Part shown: positions 24,806 through 35,200 of the stretch, in pieces | Position numbering within the stretch: the first letter of the stretch is position 1 | Layout: each line of letters starts with the position of its first letter | Source of the DNA: CAZCJA01 sp964499015 | Lineage (GTDB): Bacteria; Elusimicrobiota; Elusimicrobia; F11 | DNA length: 40,483 nucleotides | Direction: 5' to 3' | Assembly: GCA_964499015.1 (NCBI GenBank) | Contig: CAZCJA010000009.1 | Span: 1 to 40,483 of the forward strand | Notes under the pieces: generated by a model | What the model saw: only the letters and a program-made list of their open reading frames with translations | Database searches by the model: none | What the model was told of the DNA's origin: nothing | Program-made: the position numbers and the translations under genes

Positions 24806-26123
24806 ACTATTGGCGGTGGTTTTTCTCTTCTGCGCCTCGGCCGCGTCGGCGGCGGTGTCGAGCATCCAGACCCCCGAGGACAAAATCCTCGCCAAAGCGT
24901 TTTCCGCCTACATGGATGGAGACGACAAGACGGCCCTTTCCTATTTTGAAGAAGTGGCGCGCATCAACCCGAAGAATTCCGCCGCACAGCGCGGTTTGGA
25001 CAAAGTGAAAGTGCGCCTCAAGAAGAAAAACGACGTTGAACGCGCGAAGATGGCCAAGCTTGCCGAAGCTAAAATGAAAGAGGGGAAAAACCTGCTGCGT
25101 TCGGGCGACATGATCGGCGCGATCGATTCGTTCCACGCGGCGACGGACGCGGTCCTCGACCATAAAGACGCGACCGCCCAGCTGAAGAAAATCCGCAAAG
25201 ACACCGCGGCCATGCTTAAGAAACCGAATTTTAACCCGTCCGAGTGGGCGTTCTCCCGCGGCGTGCTCGCGTACTTGGACCGCGATTGGGCGAAAGCGTA
25301 CCGCATCTGGTCGGAACGCAAACAGGTGGAGCCGGAAAGCGTGATCTTGGCCAACGCAACGGCCCGCGCCGAAAACAATTTCAAACAGATGATGGTCGGC
25401 GAGCAGGAGGATTTCTTCCGTCGTTCGGCCCGCGCGTTTTACGAGCAGGGCCTCTACCAGCAGTCGCTCAATTCCTGGGTGAAAGTGATGGAGCTTCGTT
25501 CCGATGATATGGAAGCGATGCAGGGCAAAGCGCGCGCCGAAGAAGGCGTGCTGCGCATCGCTGGGAAGAGCAAAACCTCCGAGATGCAGGCGCTTTTGGA
25601 AGAGGCCCTCGAATATTACGCCAACCAGCGCTGGAGCCTGGCGCTCGACGCGTTTAAGCGCATCAACCAGATGGACCCTGAATTTGCGGCCGCCGGCGAA
25701 TACATCACCAAAATCAATAACACGCTCGCTGCCCAGCCTTATAATCCGGGCACCGGCGGTTCGAACCAGATTTGGCGCCCCACGCAGCCGTCCACGCCCG
25801 CGGGCATGCCGTCCGTTTCCGTTCCCGACGGCATGGACAATTTCTCCGAACGCCGCATGGCGCTTGAGTCCCAGCAGAAACGCGACCCGTCCAACATCAA
25901 AATTCAGCAAGAGTTGGACAAAGTCGTGAAAATGCAGGACGACGAAAGCGAACGCATTTACAAAGACGGCCTGATCGCCTACTCTCAGGGCAACCGTTCG
26001 ATCGCGATCGAGAAATGGAAACAAGTTTTGATCGTTAACCCCGAACACAAAAAGGCGGAAGCTGCTCTGCGCAAAGCCCGCGCGGAAGAAGACCGGACCG
26101 CGACCGTTGAAGAGACCCAATGA
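24780..26123 (+). CDS. Periplasmic TPR-repeat protein
   Basis: The protein has 447 residues when started at the ATG 24780, which has AGAGGA (24771-24776) in front and gives a clean signal peptide (KLLAVVFLFCASAASA). A longer frame from 24549 is only overprint on the previous gene. The mature part is helical with TPR-like units (AFSAYMDGDDKTALSYFEEV, RAFYEQGLYQQSLNSWVKV, YKDGLIAYSQGNRSIAIEKW) and a Pro/Thr/Ser-rich linker near residues 318-350. The YKDGL...AIEKWKQVL unit is very close to the TPRs of the PorV fusion upstream, suggesting common origin. The role is probably scaffolding between PorV-TPR and the efflux or secretion parts encoded downstream; no enzyme motif is seen. It overlaps the TolC-like gene by ATGA. 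Confidence 0.83.
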   Translation: MRNHKSSNKLLAVVFLFCASAASAAVSSIQTPEDKILAKAFSAYMDGDDKTALSYFEEVARINPKNSAAQRGLDKVKVRLKKKNDVERAKMAKLAEAKMKEGKNLLRSGDMIGAIDSFHAATDAVLDHKDATAQLKKIRKDTAAMLKKPNFNPSEWAFSRGVLAYLDRDWAKAYRIWSERKQVEPESVILANATARAENNFKQMMVGEQEDFFRRSARAFYEQGLYQQSLNSWVKVMELRSDDMEAMQGKARAEEGVLRIAGKSKTSEMQALLEEALEYYANQRWSLALDAFKRINQMDPEFAAAGEYITKINNTLAAQPYNPGTGGSNQIWRPTQPSTPAGMPSVSVPDGMDNFSERRMALESQQKRDPSNIKIQQELDKVVKMQDDESERIYKDGLIAYSQGNRSIAIEKWKQVLIVNPEHKKAEAALRKARAEEDRTATVEETQ

Positions 26124-28126
26124 AGCGCGCGGCCCTCATCGCCGCTGTTTTTACCTTGGCCGCTCTCCCGGCCTTCTCTGAAACAGACGTAGACGTTTCC
26201 AGCGCAACAGACGTAATTCCTCCTCTTGTCGAGACCTCTACCCCGACCGTCGCCCCCACTGTTGTTGCCGAAGAAGATAAGCCGATGACGTCGAGCCCCG
26301 CGCCCGCGATCATCGGTTCCACCAACACCTTTGCGGCGGACAGCTCGACCACTCCCGCGACCATCGAAAAAGTTTCGATCGACGACAGCGGCACCCAGCT
26401 TTTGGTTTTGATCCACACCTCCCGGCCCGTGCAGTGCTTCCTCTTCGAGCGGCAGGACCCGCCGTCATTGTTCGTCCAATTTTTGAGCACGCCCGTTTTC
26501 GCCTCCGGAACGCCGATCCAAGTGGTCGGCATCGATCCGCTCTCGGAAATCCGTTATGGGTTCTCCAGTTTTCATGATGCCACGACCGGCGCCCGTGACC
26601 CGAAAAAAGATTTCGCCATCGATTACATCGAACTCAAGCTCACCCGCGCCGTTTTTCACAGTGTTCAGCAGCAGGGCTGGGTGGTGGTGATCCGTTTGGA
26701 CCGCACCACGACCAAAGTCGACGTTCCCGAAGTCGATTTTCGTTTTGACGTCGCCAAATACGAAGGCGCGAACACGCTTCCGGCCGATCCGCGCGTGAAT
26801 GATTTTGTCTCCGTCGCCCAAGCCAACAGTCGCTTGCTGTCCGTCGCCCGGGAAGAAGTGAATTTGGCCAAATCGCGTGTGTGGGAAGCCCAGCGCGCGC
26901 TGGGGCCTGCGCTCACCGCACGCGTCAGTTCCACGCGCGGCAAAGAAGTAAATCCGTTTCCGTCGGACGATTTCGAAGGCTTCGAGGCGGCGACGTTCAA
27001 GCGCGAAGAATACGGCGTGCAGGCGGTTCAGCCTCTGTTCCAATCCGGACGGCTCTACGGCGCGTACCGCCAGGCGAAAATCAACCGCGCGATGTCGCTG
27101 GAGAACGTGCGCAAGCAGGCCCAGGACCTGACCTACGAAGTAAAAAAGGCCTATTTCACTCTTTTGAAGAACCAAACCATTCACCGCATCCGCCGCGAAC
27201 TTGTGGCGCAGGGCGAAGCCACTAAGGAAATGGTCAAGAAGAAAAAAGATTTGCAGTTGGCGTCGCGCAACGAAGTGTTGAACGTGATTGCGCAGGCCGA
27301 TCAGGCCTCGTATCAACTGGTCAGCGACGAGCAGGACATCTCATTGGCGCGTCTGGTGCTGATTTCGCTCACCAATCAGGCCGAGCCGCTGCCGAATCCC
27401 GTTCCAGGCGCGCTCAGCTTCGGACGCTTGAGCTTTAACGTGGAATCGATCATCGCCTGGGCGCAGGAACACCGCCCGGACGTGCGCATCGCGCGGCTCA
27501 GCGCCGAACTCTCGCGGCTTAACTGGCGCGCGCAGAAGGCCGACAACAATTTGAAACTCGATGCTTCCGGTTTCTACGGCCGCGCGGGCGCCGCGTTCTC
27601 CGAAGATGAATTCAATATGCGCGAAGCGTGGAACGTGGGCCTAAAAGTGTCGCGGGTTTTCTGGGGGAACACCGTGCGCGGCAATTTCAGCAAGGAACGC
27701 ACCGCTCCGGACTTGGGCCAATCGTTTTTGACGGATTCGCAGCAGCAGACGGTGGAAGTGGGCATCTGGGACGCGCTTCCGGGTTCGTCCAACGCGCGCC
27801 AGGCGGAACTGCAGTACGAAAAAGCCAAGGCGGAGTTGGTGGAAGCTTCGCGAAAAGCCGAGTATGAAGTTCGCGAGGCCTATTACAACCTGGAAAAATC
27901 GGCCCGCCAATTGGACGCGGTGCGCCAGGATGTGACCTTCAAACAGAAAGATCTGGAAATCACCCGCGAGAAAGTGAAGCTGGGCCTCTCGGAACTGTCG
28001 CAGCTTATGGCCGCCGAAGTGGCGTATTCCCAGGCACTCGTCACCGAACAGGAAGCCCTCTCGGCGTACAACATTTCTCTTGCCGCGATGGACCGCGTGG
28101 CCGGAGCCGAAGTGGTCCGAGAATAA
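26120..28126 (+). CDS. TolC-family outer-membrane factor with N-terminal AMIN-like domain
   Basis: This 668-residue protein has a signal peptide (1-20), a Thr/Pro/Ser-rich linker (21-78) and an AMIN-like beta domain (about 79-200; IEKVSIDDSGTQLLVLIHT and VVVIRLDRTT). TolC/OEP repeats (about 220-668) follow, with the coiled-coil signatures AREEVNLAKSRVWEAQRALG and REAYYNLEKSARQLDAVRQD. Standard TolC proteins are about 430-490 residues and lack the AMIN part. AMIN domains in amidases and secretins bind or localise to the cell-wall zone, so this channel may be tethered to peptidoglycan. It forms the outer-membrane exit for the RND permeases that follow 53 bp downstream. The AMIN call is by pattern, at moderate certainty; the TolC call is firm. 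Confidence 0.87.
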   Translation: MKRAALIAAVFTLAALPAFSETDVDVSSATDVIPPLVETSTPTVAPTVVAEEDKPMTSSPAPAIIGSTNTFAADSSTTPATIEKVSIDDSGTQLLVLIHTSRPVQCFLFERQDPPSLFVQFLSTPVFASGTPIQVVGIDPLSEIRYGFSSFHDATTGARDPKKDFAIDYIELKLTRAVFHSVQQQGWVVVIRLDRTTTKVDVPEVDFRFDVAKYEGANTLPADPRVNDFVSVAQANSRLLSVAREEVNLAKSRVWEAQRALGPALTARVSSTRGKEVNPFPSDDFEGFEAATFKREEYGVQAVQPLFQSGRLYGAYRQAKINRAMSLENVRKQAQDLTYEVKKAYFTLLKNQTIHRIRRELVAQGEATKEMVKKKKDLQLASRNEVLNVIAQADQASYQLVSDEQDISLARLVLISLTNQAEPLPNPVPGALSFGRLSFNVESIIAWAQEHRPDVRIARLSAELSRLNWRAQKADNNLKLDASGFYGRAGAAFSEDEFNMREAWNVGLKVSRVFWGNTVRGNFSKERTAPDLGQSFLTDSQQQTVEVGIWDALPGSSNARQAELQYEKAKAELVEASRKAEYEVREAYYNLEKSARQLDAVRQDVTFKQKDLEITREKVKLGLSELSQLMAAEVAYSQALVTEQEALSAYNISLAAMDRVAGAEVVRE

Positions 28127-28179
28127 CCTCGTCCACCCCCTCGAAATCGTGCTGTTTTTACGGCACACTATAGAGACCT

Positions 28180-31100
28180 ATGAAAATCGGGACCATATTC
28201 GTTAAACGGCCGGTCATGACCACGATGCTCTATTCGGGCATCGCGCTTTTCGGCCTTTTGTCCTGGGCGAAAATGTCCCAGGAGCTATTCCCGAACATCT
28301 CCGTCCCGAAGCTCCTCATCATCACCAAATACGCCAATGCCGCGCCCGAAGAAATCGAACACCTGATTACCAAACCCATCGAAGAAGCCGTTGGCACCGT
28401 TCCCAGTTTAAAACGCATTTCATCCATCTCCAAAGAAGGCATGTCCGCGGTCACGCTCGATTTTTCCTGGGGCACGGATGTCGGCTTCTCGCATCTGGCC
28501 GTGCGCGAAAAGATCGACCGCATCAAAGACCGCCTGCCCCAAGAGGCCGAAGAGTCCATAATTAAACGCGTAAACCCCTTCGCCCATCCGATTTTGATTT
28601 TGAGCGTCACCGGTGACATGTCGCTGGCCGAAATGACCGAGCTCTGCGATCAGGTGGTGAAGAAAAAGCTCGAGAAAACCGACGGCGTTGGTTCCGTCTC
28701 GATTTCAGGCGGGCAGAAGCGGGAAATTTTGGTGGAAGTCGACCGCGGACGCCTGGAAGCCAGCCGCGTTTCGCTGCCGATGGTGGTCGACGCGCTGAAG
28801 AACGCCAACTACAACTATCCGGCCGGCGTCACGCAGGGGAAAACCGTTGAATATCTGGTGCGCACCGATGGGCAGTTCAAGCACATCGACGACATCGGCA
28901 AGACGATCGTGCAGATCGAAAATCCGGAGTACGACCCTGTTTATCGCTGGAAAAAGGAGAACCGTTCCGGCGACACCTCCGGCAAAGCGCGCGAACAGCG
29001 CTTGATTCCGCTGCATAACATCGCCGAGATCCGCGAAAGCCTGGAACAGAAAACCAGCTACTCGCGCTACAACGGCAAAGAAAATATTTCCATCTCCATT
29101 CAGAAGCACGCCGACGCCAACACCGTCGATGTTTCACAGACCGTCAAAACCGCGTTGGGGGAACTCAAGAGTTCGCTGCCGCCGGGTTTCAACATTGAGG
29201 TCATCTACGATGAATCCGAATACATCGTGGCCTCGCTTGGCAACATGCGCAACAACGTGATCATCGGCGGCCTGCTGGCGTTTTTTGTTCTGCTTTATTT
29301 CCTGGGCAACGTCAAAGACGCGCTGGTCGTGGGCCTGGCCATTCCAGCGTCGCTGCTTTTGATATTTATCGTCATGTTTTTTCTGGGGATGTCCATCAAC
29401 ATGCTCACGTTGGCGGGCTTGGCGCTCGGCATCGGCTCGTTGACGGACTGTTCCATTTGTATCGCGGAAAATATTGCGCGCCACCGCGAGGAGTTGGGGA
29501 AATCCTACCAGCAGGCGGCGGTCGACGGCGCGGACGAAATGTTCGCGCCGATGCTTTCGGCTTCTCTCACCAACATCGCCGTTTTTCTCCCGCTGCTCTT
29601 CGTCACAGGCATCGCCCAGCAGTTGTTTAAAGATCTCTTTTACGTGACCGTGTTCACCAATATCGCCTCCTTGCTGGTCGCGCTCACGCTAATTCCGCGC
29701 CTGTCGGCGTACGAATGGACGCACGTCCCGATGAAAGACCTGCTGGCCAAAATGAAAGTGAAGGAAGTCGGGGAAAAAATCGACAAGGCGGCGCTTTGGT
29801 ACCGGGATTCCATCGACCGAACGCTGAAAAATCCAAAAACGCTTTTCACCATCATCGGCGGACTGGCCGTGCTCGCTCTGATTGTTTTGTCGTGGACGCC
29901 CAAAGTGTTCATGCCGAAAATGGATCAGCGCCAGTTCTATATCGAACTTGAAATGCCGATCGGCACACGCTTGGACGTCAGCAATCAAGTGGCGAAGAAG
30001 CTGGAAAGTATTTTGCTCAACACCGAGGGGTTGGACGTGATGGTCAGCGTGGGCTCCGCGCAGGAAGATGAAGACGTCGACGCTCTCGGCGGCCATCAAG
30101 CGCAGATTGCGGTCAAACTTGGGCCCAAGGTTAAACAAGACACTCACGATATTTTGGAAAAATTCGTCACTCAGTCCCGCCGGGAAAACCTGGAGGGCGG
30201 GAGTTTGAATTACGTTTTGCAGGACAGCCCGATCAAGAGCGCGCTTTCGGGCGGCGCCGCGATGGAAATTGAAATCAAAGGGCCGGAGCTCGACCGATTG
30301 GAATACATTTCCGCGGACCTTTCTAAGAAAATGGAGCAGGACCCCGCGTTCTTCGGGGTGAAATCGACGCTGGCGCTGCCGTCTCAGGAAACGCAGGTGA
30401 TCCCGGACAAAGACCGCGCCGCGAGCTTTGAATTGTCCGTCGCCGACATCGCGCGCACCGCGCTGATTGCCATCAAAGGTATGGTGGCCACTAAGTTTAA
30501 GGAAGGCGGCGAGGAAACCAATATTCGCGTGCGTTTGCGCGAAACAGACCGCGACGACAACGCGAGCATTCGCCAATTGGCGTTACGTTCACCGCGCGGA
30601 TCGATGGTGCCGCTCGACGGCGTCGCGCAGATCCGCGTGGGCCGCGGCACCAGTGAAATTCGCCACTTGGACCAGCAGCGTTCGGTGATCGTTTCCGCCG
30701 AAGTGCGCGGCTCCTCCGGCAAAGCGACCGCCAAAATTAAAAAGATGATGTCCGAATACCGCGCGTTCAAAGACTATACCGTCGAACTCGGCGGGGAGTC
30801 GAGCCGCGTCTCGGAATCCTTCGCCACCCTGCAATTTACGTTCTTGCTCGCGATCATTCTCGTCTACATGATTATGGCCGCCGAATTTGAAAACACCACA
30901 CAGCCGCTGATCATCATGCTTACGGTGCCGTTCTCGTTCATCGGCGTGGCGTTCACGCTGGCGCTGACGGGAACGCCGGTGTCGTCGGTGGTGATACTGG
31001 GAATATTGATATTGGCCGGTCTTGTCGTCAACAACGGCATCGTGCTTATCGATCACGCCAATGGCCTGCGCGCGGAGGGCTTGTCGCTTAGGGACGCAAT

Positions 31101-31335
31101 CGTCAAAGGCTCTTCCAACCGGTTGCGCCCAATTTTAATCACCACGGTGTCCAACTTGCTCGCCGTGCTGCCGCTGATGATCGGCTTGGGCCGCGGCGAT
31201 GAACTGGCCCAGCCGCTCGGCCTTGTGACTTTCGGCGGTTTGTTCCTTTCCACTACTCTGACGTTGTATGTGATTCCGGTTCTCTACAAGCGCTTGGAAG
31301 AGTGGCAAATCGCCAAAAAAGCGGCGGCGAAATGA
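28180..31335 (+). CDS. RND-family inner-membrane transporter, permease 1
   Basis: This 1,051-residue protein is of the usual HAE1/AcrB size, with 12 expected TMs and two large periplasmic loops. It begins MKIGTIFVKRPVMTTMLYSG, the standard RND N-terminus. In TM4 the proton-relay motif is GSLTDCSICIAENI: one Asp (D423) is kept and the second position is Cys. In TM10 the usual Lys is Asn (N951 in LVVNNGIVLIDH), a state common in non-AcrB RND groups. The substrate is unknown. A possible -10 (TATAGA, 28169-28174) lies 5 nt before the ATG but has no good -35, so a secondary promoter is only possible. The gene sits 53 bp after the AMIN-TolC gene and overlaps the lipoprotein gene by ATGA. No membrane fusion protein is encoded between these genes. 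Confidence 0.93.
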   Translation: MKIGTIFVKRPVMTTMLYSGIALFGLLSWAKMSQELFPNISVPKLLIITKYANAAPEEIEHLITKPIEEAVGTVPSLKRISSISKEGMSAVTLDFSWGTDVGFSHLAVREKIDRIKDRLPQEAEESIIKRVNPFAHPILILSVTGDMSLAEMTELCDQVVKKKLEKTDGVGSVSISGGQKREILVEVDRGRLEASRVSLPMVVDALKNANYNYPAGVTQGKTVEYLVRTDGQFKHIDDIGKTIVQIENPEYDPVYRWKKENRSGDTSGKAREQRLIPLHNIAEIRESLEQKTSYSRYNGKENISISIQKHADANTVDVSQTVKTALGELKSSLPPGFNIEVIYDESEYIVASLGNMRNNVIIGGLLAFFVLLYFLGNVKDALVVGLAIPASLLLIFIVMFFLGMSINMLTLAGLALGIGSLTDCSICIAENIARHREELGKSYQQAAVDGADEMFAPMLSASLTNIAVFLPLLFVTGIAQQLFKDLFYVTVFTNIASLLVALTLIPRLSAYEWTHVPMKDLLAKMKVKEVGEKIDKAALWYRDSIDRTLKNPKTLFTIIGGLAVLALIVLSWTPKVFMPKMDQRQFYIELEMPIGTRLDVSNQVAKKLESILLNTEGLDVMVSVGSAQEDEDVDALGGHQAQIAVKLGPKVKQDTHDILEKFVTQSRRENLEGGSLNYVLQDSPIKSALSGGAAMEIEIKGPELDRLEYISADLSKKMEQDPAFFGVKSTLALPSQETQVIPDKDRAASFELSVADIARTALIAIKGMVATKFKEGGEETNIRVRLRETDRDDNASIRQLALRSPRGSMVPLDGVAQIRVGRGTSEIRHLDQQRSVIVSAEVRGSSGKATAKIKKMMSEYRAFKDYTVELGGESSRVSESFATLQFTFLLAIILVYMIMAAEFENTTQPLIIMLTVPFSFIGVAFTLALTGTPVSSVVILGILILAGLVVNNGIVLIDHANGLRAEGLSLRDAIVKGSSNRLRPILITTVSNLLAVLPLMIGLGRGDELAQPLGLVTFGGLFLSTTLTLYVIPVLYKRLEEWQIAKKAAAK

Positions 31336-32201
31336 AATGGTTCTTAGCCATCGTGCTTTTTTTGCCGGCGTGCAAGTCCACATACAAGAGCGAAACCATC
31401 AAGGAAAGCGTGAAGATGGTGGCCCAGCGCGACTATAAACTTGACGTCGAAGTGAAAGAGGCGGGGAAAACGCTGGGCGTGCGTTACGCGGTGAACGATT
31501 TGTTCGGGGAAATCATCGCCGAAGACCAAGCGATCTGGAAAAAAATGGACAACCTGATTCAGACGCTGTCCCGTGTGAGCCTTTCGGTCGACGTTCCGCC
31601 GAAGTTTCTGGTTCTTGAAGTGGCCGACGCCGGGAACCCGGGGAACAAAATAATTTTTACGCAATGCGTTCTGGATATTCGCAAGGTCTACGCGGAGGCG
31701 CTGTCGCGCAATCAGTACTTCGACCGAATCGTTATTGAATTTGAAATCAACGGCCAGCGCACGCCGTTCGACCAGGAACATCTGGATTTGGTCTCGCTGA
31801 TGATGATGGCGGTCGAAGCGCAGAGCGCGCCGCCGGCGAAGAAAACGGAGTTCGAACTGGCGGATATCCGCATGACGGATTTTCTGGCCAAGGTGGCGGC
31901 CAGCCGCACGCGTCGGCTCTTCCGTGAAAACAAGAAAGCGAAGAATTTAGCGCTGCTGCGCAACGCCAACGCGCGCTTTGAGCAGGACTCTGACGGCGAA
32001 TCCAATTTCAACATGATGCTTGAACTGGCGTCGATTCCCGGAGAGAAACTGTCGGAAGGAGAACTTCGCAAGGACGTTTTGCCGCTGGTGACCGACGAGA
32101 TCCGCCGTGTTTTCCAAAGCTATCATTTTACCGGTTTCAGCCAGATCATCGTCTTGGACACAAACTCGGGGGCCATGACCGTCGCCCCTCGGGGAGGCTA
32201 G
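31332..32201 (+). CDS. Lipoprotein of unknown function between two RND genes
   Basis: The protein has 289 residues when started at the ATG 31332, which overlaps the permease 1 stop. It begins with a type II signal and lipobox LPAC (Cys14), so it is lipid-anchored. The mature part is mixed alpha/beta, with a basic helical stretch near residues 190-215 (SRTRRLFRENKKAKNL) and a C-terminal segment ending in FSQIIVLDTNSGAMTVAP. I recognise no family and it does not have the lipoyl or hairpin signature of a membrane fusion protein. Its position between two RND permeases suggests a pump accessory or a link to the outer membrane. Its 3' end and stop codon are part of the GC-rich palindrome that precedes the next gene. 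Confidence 0.78.
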   Translation: MKWFLAIVLFLPACKSTYKSETIKESVKMVAQRDYKLDVEVKEAGKTLGVRYAVNDLFGEIIAEDQAIWKKMDNLIQTLSRVSLSVDVPPKFLVLEVADAGNPGNKIIFTQCVLDIRKVYAEALSRNQYFDRIVIEFEINGQRTPFDQEHLDLVSLMMMAVEAQSAPPAKKTEFELADIRMTDFLAKVAASRTRRLFRENKKAKNLALLRNANARFEQDSDGESNFNMMLELASIPGEKLSEGELRKDVLPLVTDEIRRVFQSYHFTGFSQIIVLDTNSGAMTVAPRGG

Positions 32202-32237
32202 GAGGGGGGAAGGATCCCCCCCCTCCTAAACCTCCCC
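32191..32237 (+). promoter_or_regulatory. GC-rich palindrome reaching the RND permease 2 start codon
   Basis: Bases 32191-32197 (GGGGAGG) pair with 32231-32237 (CCTCCCC), and 32199-32209 pair with 32218-32228, leaving an 8-nt loop. The stem has 18 pairs with only a 1 x 2 internal mismatch. It contains the lipoprotein stop codon (32199-32201), the whole intergenic spacer and the only AGGAGG (32200-32205). It ends on the base before the ATG at 32238. No U-run follows, so it is more likely a translational or mRNA-stability element than a terminator. Confidence 0.7.
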
Positions 32238-35200
32238 ATGAACCTCACCGAAGTCGCCATCAAACGCCCCATTGGAACGCTCATGGCGGTTTCGGCCGCC
32301 TGTCTGGGCGGCGTGCTTTCCTTTTTCTTCCTTCCCGTCGATCTCATGCCCAACGTCGAATCCTCCGTGGTGACGATTTTCGTCAGCGTGCGCGGCGGTA
32401 TGCCTCCGGAAGACATCGAAAACCTGGTCACAGAGCCGATTGAAGAAGCGGTCTCCACGATGTCGGGGTTAAAAGAAATCATTTCCGTTTCGAAGAAAGA
32501 CCGCGCCACGGTGACGCTTGAATTTGACGAGAAGCAGAACGCTCAGCGCGCCTCGTTGGAAGTGTCGGAGCGCCTGGCGCGCGTGAAAGGGAAACTGCCG
32601 AAAGAAATCGAGAAGCCGATCGTCGCCCGCTACAACGAAAACGACCATCCGGTGGTGATTCTGACCGCGACCAGCTCGGTAAAAACCCCGGAAATTATTC
32701 GCACGATGATCGAACGCAGTTTGAAGCAGGATTTGTCCCGCGTCGACGGCGTCGCCAACGTGGAAATCAGCGGCGGACGGCAGCGCAAGATTTTGGTCGA
32801 GTTTGAGAAATCAAAACTCGAGATGCACCGGCTGAACATTCTCGACGTCGTGCGCGATTTGGGCGTGAGCAACGTGTCGATGGCTTCGGGTCGTTTCGAT
32901 TCGGGCCGCGCGGAACGTTCGGTACACATCGACGCCGATTTCGCTTCGCTTGAGGAAATGAAGCAGATGCCGATCGCGGTCACGCGCGAAGGCTCGCGCA
33001 TTCGCTTGGGCGACGTTGCCGTGGTGCGCGATTATTACTTGGAACCGGAATCGTATTCGCGCGTCAATAATCAGCCGACGGTGTCCATCTACATTCAGAA
33101 AGAATCCGGCGCAAACACGATCCGCGTGGCCAAAAACGTCATTGCAGCGGTAAACGCCTATCAGAAGACCCTGCCGACCGATATGGGCATTGGGGTTTCC
33201 GTTGATCAATCGGTTGAGATCCGCCAATCGATCGCGGACGTGCGCGAGGCGCTTTTGCTTGGCGCGCTGTTGACCGGCCTTATTTTGTGGTTCTTCCTGC
33301 GCAATTTCCGCCAGGTCCGTGTGGTCGTGATTTCCATTCCGGTCGCGGTGGTGGTGACGTTCTTTCTGATGCTTTTGCAGCGCACGCTCATGGAGAAGCT
33401 GGGAAGCACGACCGGCATTACGATCAACGTCATGTCGCTTTTGGGCATTGCGCTCGGCATCGGCCGCATCGTCGACGACTCAATCGTGGTCTTTGAAAAC
33501 ATCATCCATCGCCGCGAAGAAGCGGTGCGGAGCGGCAAACCGCTCGACATGTCCACGCTGGTGGTCACGGCGACCCGGGAGATGTCCATGGCCGTGGCGT
33601 CGTCGACCTTGATCCTGGTTGTGATTTTCCTGCCGATTATTTTCTTCAGCGCGGAAGTCCGTGCGCAGTTCGCGGACATGGCGTTCACGGTCATCGCCTC
33701 GCTCATCGTGTCGCTGGTCGTGGCGATCACGCTGGTTCCGCTGCTGTGCGTGCTGGCGCCGCTCGACGGCCAATACAATTGGGAAAAGCAGGCCCTTGCC
33801 AAGCTTTCCGCCTGGACGCGCGCCGCCAACAACATGCACGCCATCACGATCGGCGGATACGGACGTTTTGTCGCACTGATTATTTTCATTCATGTGATGA
33901 TGAAAATCCTCAAAATGCACCCGCCGGTCGCGTTGGAACTTTTCTTTCTAACGGCTCTCTTCGCGCCGGTTTTCATTGTGCTGATTCAAGGGAATTTCCG
34001 CGCGGTCGTGCGTCATCTAACCGCCTTGGCCGTGCGCAAGCGCGCGTGGGTGATGGGTGGAGTGGCGCTGTCGATCGCGATCACCGGCGCCATTTACCTG
34101 TTCGCTTTGGAAAAGGAATTCATAGGAGAAACCGAGCAAAAAGAGTTCGTGATCTTTGTTGAACTGCCGGCCGGCAGCAAACTGGACATTTCCGATAAGG
34201 TGGTCGGCGCGGTGGAGCGTGAAATCAACGAAATAAAGGAAATCGCCAGTTCGCTGAAGACCGTGTCCGCCCGCGTGGAAGGATGGTCGTCGAAAATTTA
34301 CGTCACGCTCGTCCCGCAATCGGAACGCACCAAGTCCACCCAGGACATTATCGATGAACTGCGCCCCCGCTTTAAAAGCATCGGCCAGGAATACGAGGCG
34401 TTTATTTATTTCTCGGAGCCGAGCCGCTCCAAAGAATTCGTCATCGACTGCTACGGTCCCGATTATCTGGTCCTGCGTGAAATGGCGGTGGAAGTGGCCA
34501 AGCACATGGAGCAGGTGAAGGGATTTCGCGACGTGAAGCTGCGCTACAAACCGGGCCGGCCCGAAGTGCGGCTCGCGGTGGATTTGGAACGGGCGTCCCT
34601 GTTCGGCCTGACCACGCGCGACGTGGCGGACTCGCTGCACGCGCAGATCCGCGGCCTGCGCGCGACGTATTTCAACACGGGCGACGACCAGGTGGAAACG
34701 GTGGCGCGGCTCTCGGAGGAAGACCGCCGTACGCTGGAGCAGGTGAACAATTTATCCATTCAGGCGCGCGACCGGATGAAGACGGTGGTGCCGGTGCAGC
34801 AGGTGATCGACATTAAGAACGGTTTCACACCGTCGGAAGTGTGGCGGAAAAACAAAGAACGGATGATTCAGGTTTCGGCCAATCGCGAACGCGTCTCACT
34901 GTCGGCGGCGGTGTTCCAGGTGCGCAAGAATTTGCAGGCGATGAAAGTGCCGGTCGGCTACTATTATGAAATCGGCGGCGATTACAAAAAGCTGGTGCGC
35001 AGTGAAAAAGAATTTATGTACGCGTTCATCGTGATGTTGGCGCTGGTGTACATGGTGCTCGCCTGTTTCTTCGAATCCTACAGCCAGCCGCTGCTCATGC
35101 TGCTCACGCTGCCGCTGGCCACCGCGGGCTCGATGCCGATGTTGTGGGTGACCAACACGCCCGTGAACATGGGCGTGTACATGGGACTCTTGATGCTGGG

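Noticed and set aside
31302..31331. Earlier start for the lipoprotein
   Set aside because: Starting at 31332 gives a proper type II signal peptide and an ATGA overlap; the earlier ATG would put ten hydrophilic residues in front of it.
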